The notes below the pieces were generated by a model. The model had not been told where the DNA came from. It worked only from the letters and a program-made list of their open reading frames with translations, and did no database searches. The position numbers were made by a program, and so were the translations under genes. From Liquidambar formosana (Eukaryota > Streptophyta > Magnoliopsida > Saxifragales > Altingiaceae), in the NCBI GenBank assembly GCA_039720395.1, contig CM077831.1, forward strand, positions 13,421,803 through 13,485,802: a DNA stretch of 64,000 bases, in the 5' to 3' direction. Shown here piece by piece: positions 37,702 through 52,639 of this stretch (position 1 is its first letter; the number at the start of each line of letters is the position of its first letter).

Positions 37702-40155
37702 AACATAAGAAATAAAAAAAAAATGGATTTAATTTGCACATACCAGAACACTGGGAGGGGATAAATTGTGAAGATCCTCTTTAGGTTGAAGCCCACCATT
37801 TAACATGTAACCCATCTTCGCTCCCCTCAGTTTCTAGAAATGGGATTAAATAAGGCTAACAAAGCTAAGCTGATGATGGCCAGGTCGATCTTCATTATAA
37901 AGTTGGATAGAAATGAGAGGCGGCCTAACTTCCTTCAACTGTTGTGTTTTTTTGTGTGCTATTTGGCGAGGCATGTGAGAAAGCAAACGAAGCTAAGTTG
38001 ATGATGCGTTCATGCGGGTCTTCATTATAAAGTTGGAGAGAGATTCAAAATTACAAATAGATCCGTCTATGGGCATATAATTACAGTTTAATACAAATAA
38101 TTACTAATTTACTAGTAAATAACTACTGACTTAACTAAATATATATAACTACTAACTCTAATTGAATTGTAATTGTTAGCCCGTCTACTTGAACCTTTGA
38201 AAATCTCAACGCTAGATGGGATTAAATCTTCTCTCTTGCACTACGAGGGAATTTTTAAATTGGTCGGGTACTATATGTTCAACTATTATATAGGGTCGGT
38301 TCTGAATTTTTTGGGATCTTAGCTGGATTCCTAAAATGGGGCGCTCTATATATATTCTAAAAACAAAAAAAATCTAAGTATCCAAAATTTTTTTTTTCCT
38401 AGTACCAACATACAGTTTGTTTGCATATAAAATTATTAAAATTTTCTTTTATAAATTAAGATGACAAGAGATCATTATAAAAACTTAAAAAGATATAATG
38501 CATATTTTTTACTTTATAATTAAGCAAAACCCACTTTAACCAAAAAAAGGAAAAAAAAAAGAAAAAAAAAAGAAACAAAATCTAATGTTATAATATCGAA
38601 AAGAAATGAATCAATTACAACAAAACGTCACTCAAACATCACTCTCTTCGCATTTTTAATTGTAAAATTACTAATTAAACTAGTATAATCAAGCTTTTCT
38701 ATCATATTCTTTTTATTGGATAATATAATCAATCTGGTCGATTTTTCTTGTGACATGGTGATTATATATAGTGGAGTTTAAAGAGTTTCGTGGGTCTAGA
38801 AAGCTTCGTGAGGTTTCTAAATCTTTAGATATATCAAGTGACATGATGACTCACATATCAAAACTGGCCATATTTTCAACTAGTAAAATCATTTTGAACA
38901 ATTTTACAAAAGAAAGTTTTTTCAAAATCTTTAGTTTAAGTGGATTATTCGGCCAAAAATGAAACAAAGATAGTAAGTGGTAAAAAAAATCTACTTAAAC
39001 AATAGATTAAGTGGATTTTTTTCAAAATAGTAATATTTTTATAAAAACGTTTTATATTTTTCGTAAAACCTTAATAAATAAAAATTGGAGGATTTAGTGA
39101 GAAGTCCTATTTGGAATATTGTTGCACTCTCCAGTCCTATTGGGAAAACTTGTCAAGCTATAAGTACTTTAAAAATTGACAGGACAAAATTGCTCTAATC
39201 ATTATAAGAGGTTTCTATAAAAAAAACCTCTTTAAATGGGATTCTCCAAAATTGACGGAGTGATTCTTTCTTTATTATTAATATTAATATTTTTTTTTTT
39301 TTTTATAAATGGAATCAATTTAAAATTGGTTCAAAAACCTCTTTAAATGGGATTCTTTTTTTATTTTTTTTCTTCTCCCAAGATTCTCTCTTAATTTCTC
39401 TCCTATAGCAATTCTCCCATAACCATAGCCTTCTTATTTTTAGTTATTTCTCTCCTTATTTCTCTTCTTATTTTTCTCCCAATATTTTATATGTATTTCT
39501 CTACCATAACAATTCTCTTATAACCATATGAGCCGCTATTGTTGTAACTGTTTTGTGTATGTAATGTGTTGACAAAAATTCATAATTTGACGTTTCAGGG
39601 TAATGTCAAATGTGGAGATTTCAAAAATGAAGTGAGTTGTTGGATATAGTTACATGGTATTGTATATTATTATTGGTTGGTTGTAACTATTTAATTTTAT
39701 TTTCTCTAAGTTCATTGTATATAGTTACTGGTTGGTATACAATCATATGGTATTGTATAAGAGTTCATGTAACTATTACTAGGTTGTCAGGAAATTTGAA
39801 TCCACTTGTAACTAGTTACATGATGTTTGTAACTATTTAAATTATTTTTCCCATTTTGTGAAATGAGTTACAACGGAAAATGAGTTAAAGCCGTTACATA
39901 AAGTAGATAGCCATGTTTTCAACATAATAAGGAAATCCATGTAAGGCCCAAAATATGAACCACTAACATGGAGATAAACATGGCAACATAGTTTAGATAT
40001 GGTATATTGCCCCAGAAATCATGAATGGTATCCACGGAAATCATGGAGATAAACAAGGCAATATGGTTTATTGCCCCGGAAGTCATGGAGTATGCACCTT
40101 GGGAAAATCTTGCAAAAATATTGAAAGTCAATGTCGAGGAAAAAATACCATATTG
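37702..40155. other. unit B spacer collinear with 14890-17424
   Basis: AT-rich, no gene. It carries the same duplicated AAGCTAAG/ATTATAAAGTTGGA units as unit A. Confidence 0.55.
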
Positions 40156-40173
40156 GGGGGGGGGGGGGGGGGG
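40156..40173. repeat. G18 homopolymer (unit B)
   Basis: Eighteen consecutive G, paralogous to 17425-17442. Confidence 0.9.
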
Positions 40174-40370
40174 ATGAATGGTATTCACGGAATAAAGAAA
40201 TCCACCAAGAGCATAAAACATTAGCGTTTTACATGTACAATGGACTTGAAACATTAAAAGATTTTATATAGTCCTTATGACTTCAGAAGTCCTTAGATAT
40301 GGACTTTCCATTGATTTCCTCATAAAAATTAGTGGGGTGTACAAATAAAACTAAGGAGTTGCAATAACCA

Positions 40371-40424
<54 letters not shown>

Positions 40425-40871
40425 CTACTGCAAGGGTACCTTGATCCTAAAATATGGGGTTCCAAACGATTGCCTTGGTTGCATGACCTCAGAACCGGGC
40501 ATGCTATTATCAATCCTATGTGAAGGATCAAATATTGGAACGTTAGAAAAATTTTAAGAAGAATTTTAAAATAGTAAAATATGTAATAATAAAATGATAA
40601 AAATTTGTATTATATTGATAATATCGCAGGTTTGAATATTAGTTAATTGGCTTTCTTTCCATTTTGAGCTAAAATTCCTATTATTACCCTCTTTCTTGAA
40701 CTTTTCTATGATACCCATGTTGGAGTTTAAAGGTCAAGTTAATGCATTTGTGAGAAAAATTATGTGAAATGCATAAATGAAGGAACCCAATTAATTGTGG
40801 TGGATATGATGTCCAAACATGCCTTTAGTAGATAGTTACCAAGAGCTTTCATTTTTCTTGGTTGTAATCAG

Positions 40872-41138
40872 GTTGTTCTCAGTTGTGCATTCTTGTATGA
40901 CATGTTTTGGGTGTTTGTCTCAAAATGGTGGTTTCATTGAATAAGGGCTGATGTTGGGATGTTGAACCTTCGGTGTCTGTCAAAGGATAGTTATTTAAAT
41001 TTATCGTGTTCTCCATATCTATAGGTTGCTCGTGGTGACAAGAGTGGAGAGGATGGTATCCCGATGCTACTTTAATTTCTCGTCATTGGATTTGGTGACA
41101 TTCTTTTACCACCACTGCTGATAGCATTCTCATTAAGA
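40872..41138 (+). pseudogene. SPPL 3' fragment, decayed paralogue (unit B)
   Basis: Shares the deletions and the CTTTAA stop of the unit A fragment: YD-exon remnant from 40872, GFGD-exon remnant 41025-41138. The third exon remnant present in unit A is missing because of the 1.3-kb deletion at 42517. It descends from the same already-broken copy. Confidence 0.88.
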
Positions 41139-41266
41139 CCTAGGCTTGAGCATTGACGCCATAAATTAATGTCTTGCTTAATTGGTTACTGCCCCTTTAA
41201 ATCCCCTGATTTTATTTTGACCTTTGTTGATGAGTTTAAATGCTCTGCGCTTTATTTTATTTTGTA

Positions 41267-41524
41267 CTCCCTCCGTCCCACAAATTAAGATTGGCCAAAA
41301 AATATAATTTCATTGACTTGTCCTTTATTAAACTCTATTTTTCCAAAATTACCATTTCCTACTTTTTATAGGGTTTTGTGTTGAAAGTAATTATTGGAAT
41401 AACAAAGGATAGTATAAGAAAGTAAAAAAAATTGTGATTTGACTTTTCAAAATAGGCAAACATTTTCAGACAAAAAAAAAAAAAATGGTAACAAATATGG
41501 TCTATCTTTATGGGATGGAGAGAG
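41267..41524. mobile_element. Stowaway-type MITE, second subfamily (unit B)
   Basis: CTCCCTCCGTCCCAC start and GGGATGGAGAGAG end between TA dinucleotides; paralogue of 18539-18799. Confidence 0.82.
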
Positions 41525-41711
41525 TAACATAATAGGTCAATTTGTAAACCTGAATGATCGAAGTTAAATCAAGATGGAATAGGAGCACTTCTTTGCAAGA
41601 TTTTGCATTAGTACTATATTAATAAAATCATATATGGAATTCACTACCTCACTTAATGCAAAAAGTGAACTTTCTGGTGCCTTTCAAGTGGTTTTTGTAT
41701 CTTTCGTATTT

Positions 41712-42392
41712 GGAAAAATTACACTGTCTGAGATTTGACAAAATGACATTGACCTTTCTTGACATTTCAAAAATCATATTGACCTCCTCCGACGTTAGGC
41801 CAAAACTACGTAGACCTCCCTTTCATTTCTTTTTCCATTGAGAAGTATATAAAATGTCCAAATCACTCATAGTCTAAATAAAACCGAAGTTGCTTACATT
41901 TTTTTCTTTCATTTTTTAGATTTTGATCTTGGTTTAAGGTATTTTAAAGAGTCAAAACCATTGGTTTAAGTTGAGTCAAAGTAGGATAATTGTTTTTCCA
42001 CAAATTTTCTTTTCAATTTTTTAATTCTTTTTTGTTCCCCCTATTTGTTTGGGCTTTGGCTCTCTTTTTGATGTAGCAAAGCAAATAAATAATAAATAAA
42101 GGTGTATATAGGTACAAAATGAACTTTGATCTTTATAAGAGGATACTTTTGTCTTTAAATAATATTTTAGAATTAATTTAGTTATTTTATGCATTATTCC
42201 CTAATTAAGGGTAATATTGACATTTTTGTGGGTTTTATGTATGACATCATCCATTTCCGTTAGTCAGACTGAAGGAGGAGAGGTGAGTGTTAAATTTATT
42301 AAATCTCAAGAAAGGTTAATGTAATTTTTTAAATTTCAGAAAAGATTAGTATCATTTTATCAAACCTCAAGGGAGGTCATTGTAATTTTTCC
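41712..42392. mobile_element. Mutator-like MITE with 9-bp TSD (unit B, complete)
   Basis: Starts GGAAAAATTACACTG and ends GTCATTGTAATTTTTCC, forming terminal inverted repeats. Flanked by TTCGTATTT (41703-41711) and TTCGTTTTT (42393-42401), a 9-bp target duplication with one mismatch, the length typical of Mutator-like elements. The main SPPL gene keeps the uninterrupted site TTCGTTTTT at 5077-5085. No coding capacity. Confidence 0.82.
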
Positions 42393-42517
42393 TTCGTTTT
42401 TCTTCGTTCTCAATTTTTTGTTTCTTTTAATTTTTATATGTTAAAAATGCTTTATTAGTTTAATATAAAATAAATGCTTTATTAGCTTAATATGTTTTAA
42501 ACAAGTTAAGGAAAGAC

Positions 42518-42551
42518 CTGTTTGGCAAAGTATACATGTTTTAAAAGTATA
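42518..42551. other. 34-bp filler DNA at a 1.3-kb deletion
   Basis: Unit B lacks the counterpart of unit A 20056-21372. In its place are 34 bases. With the adjoining bases they form AAAGACCTGTTTGGCAA, identical to 42824-42840, followed by AAAGTATACATGTTT, identical to the stretch ending at 42611. The filler therefore looks copied from two nearby downstream templates during break repair. Confidence 0.78.
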
Positions 42552-42756
42552 CAGATATTAGATTTTCTCATTGATAATATAAGTGGTTTAATGTAAAAAG
42601 TATACATGTTTCCTTTACATCTTAATTTATTACCACAAAGTCTAGCGATTGTGAAAATTTAAAAGTCATATATAAGCTAGCGAGTAGCATAAATTTTGAT
42701 AATTAGTATTCCATATTTTAGTCAAAATTTATTTTTATTTTTTAGTCAAAAACAAG

Positions 42757-42985
42757 TTTTTTTCCAAAGCCTGGCTGGGTACAAACCCAAGTTATTCTTG
42801 GAGGAGCGCGCATTTGGGAAGCCAAAGACCTGTTTGGCAAGTGGGATTGGGAGGCGCATTGGTGATGGAAAATCCATCAGTTAGGAATTGGACTAACAGA
42901 TGGCTTCCAAGATTGATGCTAGGGGGAAGAGTCCTTACTCAGCCAACTGATCGATACTCTCTCCTTTAGGAAAAGGTGTTTGTGA
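42757..42985 (+). pseudogene. LINE reverse-transcriptase 3' fragment (zf-RVT region), unit B
   Basis: Paralogue of 21654-21870. RRIGDGKSIS and ARIWEAKDLFGK are readable in different frames. It lies upstream of the second GH9 promoter. Confidence 0.66.
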
Positions 42986-43371
42986 TGGAAATTCCATCAG
43001 TTAGATATAAAAGGGATTATGTAATAATTCCCTCCTTGAAAAAATAAAAGTCTCACTTACTCTTTTTAAATAAATAAAGGAGCCAAGTCTATGTCCTTTT
43101 TTCCTTAGTACTTTCATTTTTGAACACCTTTGCCTAATATTCCTTTATATCCCTAATATTTACATTTTATAACTAATTAAGGAAATCAGTTAGGGAGTTC
43201 CGTTATTAAAAATCCTAAGATAGTCTCCCTTATCTAATCAAAACCGAAAATTGTAAAAATCAAAACATCCAAATATTTGAAGTAAATTGACCCCAAATCA
43301 AAGGCTTGAATTTCTCGATTATTGAGATTTGCTACCACAATTATATTGGGTCTTAACCCTAATTTTTCCTC

Positions 43372-43379
43372 TATAAATA
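43372..43379 (+). promoter_or_regulatory. TATA box of GH9 gene, unit B
   Basis: TATAAATA 51 bp before the ATG at 43430; the proximal promoter is nearly identical to that of unit A. Confidence 0.7.
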
Positions 43380-43429
43380 TGGGTCCGTAGTTATGCCCAT
43401 CCTCTATATTTTCTTTTTTCCAAGTCATC

Positions 43430-46663
<3,234 letters not shown>

Positions 46664-48515
46664 TTGTTTTCTATTTTTATTTTTATTTTTATTTTTAGGT
46701 GGTTGAAACAATAAAAATATTATTAACTAATGTCATTGATTGGAAGCAAGAACTAACAAGGCATGAGCTTTACAGCCACGAATAATAGTTTACCCGAAAA
46801 ATGGGAAATTTTGAATCATTGTTATCATTAAATTTTTATTTTTTTCTTTATTCCCTCACAAGGTGGGATACCTTTTGGTATGCGTTTTTCGTATAGCGGC
46901 AACTGTGAGGTGCAACGGATCTTGATTTATATATGAATTTATAGCGGGGAGTTGAAACATGGTTGTAAACAAATTCAAAGTGGTTCTTAACGGTACCACT
47001 AGACCATGCTGATGTGAAATAAGTCACAACAATATATTATGGAAATGATTCCTACGACCACTTCCTGTAGACCGAATGTGAGACGAAGTTAATGCTCCGT
47101 TAAATAAGGTTGACTACTTTTTAAAGAGAGAGAAGAAAGAATCGATTATGCTATTTCACCCACATTCTACCACTTATCAATATGTGGCAGCTTCTCTTTA
47201 TTTCGTGGTGGTCTTCATATGTTTGCTTTCAACTATACACTTTCGACACATAAGGTGGCTAACAAAAGATGGTTGAAATAGCATTTTCCCCTCCTCTCAC
47301 TTAGCAAAAAACAAAAAAAATTCCCTTCCTCTCTCTAATCAAGTACTTTGACAAAAAAAGTAAGTTGATGACTGCTTTCTAAAGATGAGAAGAAAAGCCC
47401 TCTCTCTCTTCCAATTCTCTCTCAACTTTATCTCTTCATTCCCTTTCTCCTCTCTCACCAAACGTCATTTTCTCTATCTCCGACCTGTATCCCTTCCCTC
47501 ATACCCAGCAAACCATCAAGCACAATATGTTAATAGCAAAGAGCTTCACGACTGAAGTTGAAGATTTCGATGGGAGATCGACGGCAAAGCTCCACCTTTG
47601 CGATTTCTTTAGCACAATCCGCAATGATAGATTCACCTAGTTCTAGGTTCTATCGTCGATCTCTAAAGCACAACAATAGCACAACAATGATGACGATTTA
47701 TGTAGCCTTTTGATGGTGCCAACATCGGGTTCACTTCCTCTTCCTAGCCTTCTTCTTCTTCTTCTGATCTTCCTCTTCTTTTGTTTTTGTTTTTCTTTGT
47801 TTGTTTGTTTGTTTTTATTTTTTTTTTGGCTGATTGTTTGGATCAAGTTCATTTTTTTTAAGCACCATTTTAAAAAAAAAAAGTAATTAGATTTTAGATA
47901 AAAGCCTCCAACCTAGGTTTTTTTTTTTTTTTTTTTTTTTTGGGGGAATATCTAAAACCTCCCTTAAAAATAAAAACATGTCCAAAAACCCCACTAATTG
48001 TTTTTCCCATCCATCTAATCCAATAAAATAAAATAAAAATCTTATCTATTAACTCCAACTGGTTAACTTTTTGTTTATTGCTGTTAAAAAAATAGAATGA
48101 TTTGATTAAAATACCCTTCTTTGACATTGAGAAGTTTAATGACAAAAATGTCCATTTAATTGAATTTTCGTTTTTATCCTAAAATAAAATTAACAATCAT
48201 TAATTAATTCTTCTCCACCGCGGACATGAAAAAGGAAACCAAAACATTAACAAAGACATCTGCCGTCTCTAAGTCGCCTCTTACCTTTGCAGCAGTAGTT
48301 ACGCTCTCATCTCTCATTCTCTTCTTCTATGTGACCCGCAAAACCCTACATCTAGATTAATTCCACCATAAATGTATTGGGCTTGGGGTCATAAACAGCC
48401 ACACTGCCACCACCTACGGTGGTAGAGCTGAAGTTGTTGCACTTGGGGATTTGACAAATCTGATGAACATGGTATACCATGTAATTTTTTAAAATGGTAT
48501 ATATATTTCTGTGAT

Positions 48516-48560
<45 letters not shown>

Positions 48561-48948
48561 ATAAAAGCCAATACAAAGGAGCACTAAATAAGAATCAAAA
48601 GAAAAAACCACTAGGAAAATGAAGGAAAACCATTAAAGAAAACACCCACCTCTACAAACCAGCCAAATCGTTGGGGGAATAGGGGGAGAAGGTACGTACG
48701 TTCATATGAGAAAAGAGATGCTATCTTTGTAAATTCAGTTAAATGGGTATTTTTTTCATTAAACATCTTAATGTCATTTTAGTTGGATCATTTTTTTTTT
48801 AAATTTTTTATTTTAATAGTAATCAACGAAAGGTTAACGGTTGGCGTTAATGGATATGTTTCTTTTTTTATTGGATTAGATGGATAGGAAAAATATTCAA
48901 TGGGGGTTTTTGGATATGATTTTTTTTTTTAGGGAGGTTTTAGATATT
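46664..48948. other. GH9-B 3' flank and spacer
   Basis: AATAAA at 46710-46715. Collinear with 25897-28193. An expanded (AT)n microsatellite lies at about 48521-48558. No gene recognised. Confidence 0.55.
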
Positions 48949-48955
48949 CCCCCAA

Positions 48956-48970
48956 CCCCCCCCCCCCCCC
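48956..48970. repeat. C15 homopolymer (unit B)
   Basis: Fifteen C, preceded by C5 and AA. The counterpart of the 43-C run at 28194. Confidence 0.88.
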
Positions 48971-49552
48971 ATATATATATATAGAACAAATCTAGTTAAA
49001 CATTTAACTAGATTTTAGAGCTTCTTTTCTTTTCTTTTATTTTTATTTATTTATTTATTATTTATTTATTTTAAAAACAAGTTGTTATGTTTGAGATTTT
49101 AACTATATTTTAGGTAAAAGTCCTCAACATAGATTTACAAACAAAAACAAAAAAGAGTTAACACTTTAACTAGATTTTAGAGCCTGCATTTTCTTTTTCG
49201 CTTTCTTCTCATGAAAAAATGTGTTTTTGGAGAGGATTTAAAAATAATCTAGTAAAAATTTTAACTAGATTTTAGAGCTTGATTTTTTAAAAAACAAGTT
49301 GTTGTTTGATATTTTAATTATATTTTAGGTAAAAGTCCCTAACATAGATTTTTTTTAAAAAAAAATAGTTAACACTTTAACTAGATTTTGTTCGGATTCC
49401 ACAAATCGCGTGTTGTCACAGTTTTGATTTGTGCATTTCTTCTATTAGTCATCATACAGTTCGGTGCATATGGATCGTGGAAATTGGTTTCCTTTCCTCT
49501 TTGGAAAGTCTTTGCCTTTTTCCTTTAGTTGATTGTAGAATTCAAATCCACC

Positions 49553-49901
49553 CATGGGCGGAGCCGGGGGGGCCTTTAGGGGCACGTGCCCCTGCTGGCT
49601 TAACGAAGTTTTTTTTTTTTTTTTTTTTTGGAGAGATATTACTATTTGATGACTATTTCTGAACATAATGCCAAAGAGATGAAGATGGTAGTCATTTTAA
49701 AGCATATTTATAGTCAATTTGTAATAAGTTGTCAAAACAATCCTTTTTTTGGTATTAAATTGAAAAATGATCACTTAAAAAGTAATTTTTTCAAAAAAAA
49801 AAAAAAAAAAAGAAGCTTTTTAGGGTTTTTAGTTCCCAATTCTCACTTCACAAAATCGTAGCATAGTGCCCCAATGGATATAAATCTTGGCTCCGCCCTT
49901 G
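49553..49901. mobile_element. hAT-type MITE
   Basis: A 349-bp element with termini CATGGGCGGAGCC and GGCTCCGCCCTTG (inverted repeats CA-N-GGGCGGAGCC). Flanked by AATCCACC (49545-49552) and AATCCACT (49902-49909), an 8-bp target duplication with one mismatch, as expected for hAT elements. Internal poly-T and poly-A runs, no coding capacity. Confidence 0.85.
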
Positions 49902-50225
49902 AATCCACTAATACCAATATAGCACCGTTATTTTGTCTCACAGTTGGCCCATGTAGTAGCACCCATATATTATTTAATGTCAAAATGTATACATTTTTTT
50001 TATAAATATTTTAATTATTTATTATTTTTAAATTATATGACCGGTCCAACTGATGACCCGACGATTGAAATAGTGACCCAACCTCAGACCTAATCAATCC
50101 AGTGTTTAATAACTATGCATTCGCAAACCTTGGCACTAGTTACTTTGTGGTATTTTTGGCACGAGTCTTGTGACTCATCCTTTTCTCAATTTTTTTTTTT
50201 TTTTGAAAGATTAAGATAGAAAAGA

Positions 50226-50342
50226 ATGGATCAACCAAAGAGTTTGATCTTGCTCGCTATTATTCTAATGCTAATGGTTATCCACTCATACATTGGAATC
50301 AATATTCCAACTTCAAAGCGCATAGTAAATTGTGTTTTATAA
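50226..50342 (+). CDS. small open frame, possible secreted peptide (copy 1, 38 codons)
   Basis: ATG-initiated frame: MDQPKSLILLAIILMLMVIH, then SYIGINIPTSKRIVNCVL and TAA. It has a hydrophobic N-terminal stretch followed by a short hydrophilic tail with one Cys. The downstream duplicate at 50519 has the same start and tail, with an in-frame 3-codon difference in the hydrophobic part. About half of the differing codons are synonymous. Copy 1 stops where copy 2 reads Pro (TAA against CCA), so it may be a truncated relative. I do not recognise the family. It could also be chance in a duplicated segment. Confidence 0.4.
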   Translation: MDQPKSLILLAIILMLMVIHSYIGINIPTSKRIVNCVL

Positions 50343-50414
50343 AAAATACTTACATACTCAAACAAGATCTATATCGAATATGAAGAAGAAAAATGATGAA
50401 GTTTTTATGTTTTC

Positions 50415-50870
50415 TCACAGAGAATTTCTTTATGAATTGACCAAGTGACAGAGAAATTCTCTAAGTTGGTTAGAGAATTAATCTTTCAAGTGGCCAATTC
50501 ACAGAGATTAAGAAAAGAATGGATCAACCAAAGCGTTTAATCTTGTTCGCAATATGTTTAATTATACAAATACTAATGGTAATCCACTCATACAAAGGAA
50601 TTAATATTCCAACTTCAAAGCGCATAGTATATTGTGTTTTACCAAAAATATTTAAACAAAATCTATATTGCATATGGAAAAAATAAAATAAAAAATAATG
50701 ATGAAGCACAGAGAATTTCTCTATGAATTGGCTAATTGATAGATAAATTCTCTAAGTTGGTAAGAGAATTCATCTTTCAATTAGCAATTGACAGAGAAAT
50801 TCTCTAACTAACTCAAAGAATTTCTTTGTCAATTAGAGAAATTCTATCAATCTTTAGGGAAATTCACTTG
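50415..50870. repeat. cluster of AGAGAAATTCTCT-type short palindromes
   Basis: Repeated words AGAGAATTTCT, AGAGAAATTCTCTAAGTTGG, AGAGAATTAATCTTTCAA and AATTAGAGAAATTCTA occur at roughly 50418, 50449, 50472, 50708, 50740, 50765, 50792 and 50838. Each is a near-perfect dyad around AAATT. They surround the second small open frame. Confidence 0.65.
50519..50686 (+). CDS. small open frame, possible secreted cysteine-containing peptide (copy 2, 55 codons)
   Basis: ATG-initiated frame: MDQPKRLILFAICLIIQILM, VIHSYKGINIPTSKRIVYCV, LPKIFKQNLYCIWKK, stop TAA. A basic/hydrophobic leader resembling a signal peptide precedes a basic tail with two Cys ten residues apart (YCV...YCI). The upstream sequence AGATTAAGAAAAGA is shared with copy 1, so the duplication (spacing 293 bp) includes the 5' flank. 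No introns are evident. Function unknown; no membership of a known peptide hormone class can be claimed. Confidence 0.42.
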   Translation: MDQPKRLILFAICLIIQILMVIHSYKGINIPTSKRIVYCVLPKIFKQNLYCIWKK

Positions 50871-50879
50871 TTTTTTGGA

Positions 50880-52380
50880 ACTGTTGACCAATTAAACTTA
50901 GTTTTTCCTTTTTTGTAAATGAAACTAATATTATCCTTTTATAATAACTATTTTAATACTAAAAAAAGGAAAATACATGTATAAATAAAGAATTTCAATA
51001 AAGCTTCACTGTACACACAAATTTCTACAATTGCCTAAATACCATGTGATTGAAACACCATGTAAGGTGTGCCTATATTTTTCTATCAATATTTTTTCTT
51101 CATATAATTATATCTATCATGGGTCTTGTTTGATAGGTCTTAGTATGTAGATTCCAAAAATATAAATTTTATGAAAATTTGACTTGTAAAATGAAAGTTG
51201 TGGAATTTTAAACTTTGAAAAATGTTAAATTCGTAAGTCATCAGTGTTCTAACTACTTTCATGCTTTGAGCGTCCATAGAATGGTAGTATTGTTAAGAAG
51301 ACTCTTAAGGGACTTTTCGCATAACAATGTGCCCACTTGGACTTAATGAGTCAAATCTCTTCTATGTAGGACCTTTAGCCAAAGCTCTCCACACCAAAAA
51401 TAAAATAAATAAATAAATTCCTTATTGGGGTGGGTTAACTTATTTAGTCATTAAATATATCTATATATACGTATTTAATAAGAATAATAATATTAATATT
51501 AAAACTAAAAAAAATTTCATCACACGGCGTCCCATCGGGCATGCCAAAAAAATTTCATTACAAAAATATTGCATTTGACACTTTGAAATTAAAATGAGAA
51601 AAGGGGTGTGCCAGCTTTATTCATTACAGTATACGATAAGTTAAGATTACTTAAATTGCAATCTTAATGAGGTATTTATATGTGGACCTACAAATAATTT
51701 TTATGTGGTGAGTGCCATCAAATGTTAGACTATTTCAAGTATAAAATAATGTTTGAAATGAAAATATATAGAAAAGCATATATGCACATCAACTATTCAA
51801 AAACCGTCATAATTTAATATAAAAAAAAAGCATAGCAACTAGATAAAATTTTCAACTAATATATAAACCAAGAAGAACACAAAAGTAATAGAAGGTAGGC
51901 AATTTTTTTAGTTTTCTAACTTCTACATTCATACACAGAAGGGACAAAGTTATATCTACACTTGTATCCAAAACGTGATTTCCTAGCCTCCAGTTTGATT
52001 TCAGATGGCTGCACGTCCCCTTCTACTTCTTTCAACATCACCAGCGCCTTACCAAAATTCCATGGTCCACCATCCAATACCCGTTGTCAATCCAACGGAT
52101 GGAAGAACTAGAAAAGGAAAAGGTTCTTCACTACCCCCCCCCCCCCAAAAAAAAAAAAACCACTGAACTCCCATGGCATATTATCGCGACTAAAGGCTCA
52201 ATTTCCGTGGGCAAAACTCATTGGACATGGTAAGACAAACCGTAGCTATTGCTACTATGGGTAAAGGCTATATCCACAAAAATATGTAATCGTTGCAAAG
52301 TCCCTATAGTAATTTACCATCAGTAATCACCTACAGAATTAATTTTGTAACAGTCACAAAGTTCCCATAGTAATTTACCG
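50880..52380. other. AT-rich spacer, no gene recognised
   Basis: No coding signal. A C13 tract followed by A12 lies at 52134-52158. Near 52290-52390 the phrase CCCATAGTAATTTACC-type sequence occurs twice. Confidence 0.5.
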
Positions 52381-52389
52381 TCAATAACG

Positions 52390-52606
52390 AGCATTCGTTT
52401 GGTAGGCCTCCACACCAACTTCAACATAGATTTCATCCCCTCAACATTGATGGCTGCTCCGTTGACAATCTACCAGTGAGGCAATATTTTGATTTATCTT
52501 TACTATTGTCCCTTATGGTGGCCGTGACATCAATATCCTCACCCTCTTCTGTAAGGGCAAACCTCTTCCATAAATTATAGATCCTCACATTGATCAAACC
52601 CCCTCC
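52390..52606 (-). pseudogene. LINE ORF1-like (DUF4283) N-terminal fragment
   Basis: The minus strand reads LWKRFALTEEGEDIDVTATI, then RDNSKDKSKYCLTGRL. After a frame change it continues VNGAAINVEGMKSMLKLVWR-type sequence. This order (LW..F.LTEEE, K.CL.GRL, then a W-R-P motif) is that of the N-terminal domain of plant LINE/retroelement DUF4283 proteins. Frame-broken and truncated. Confidence 0.62.
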
Positions 52607-52639
52607 CACGAGAAAAGCTCTCAAGTTAGGAGAAGCAGA

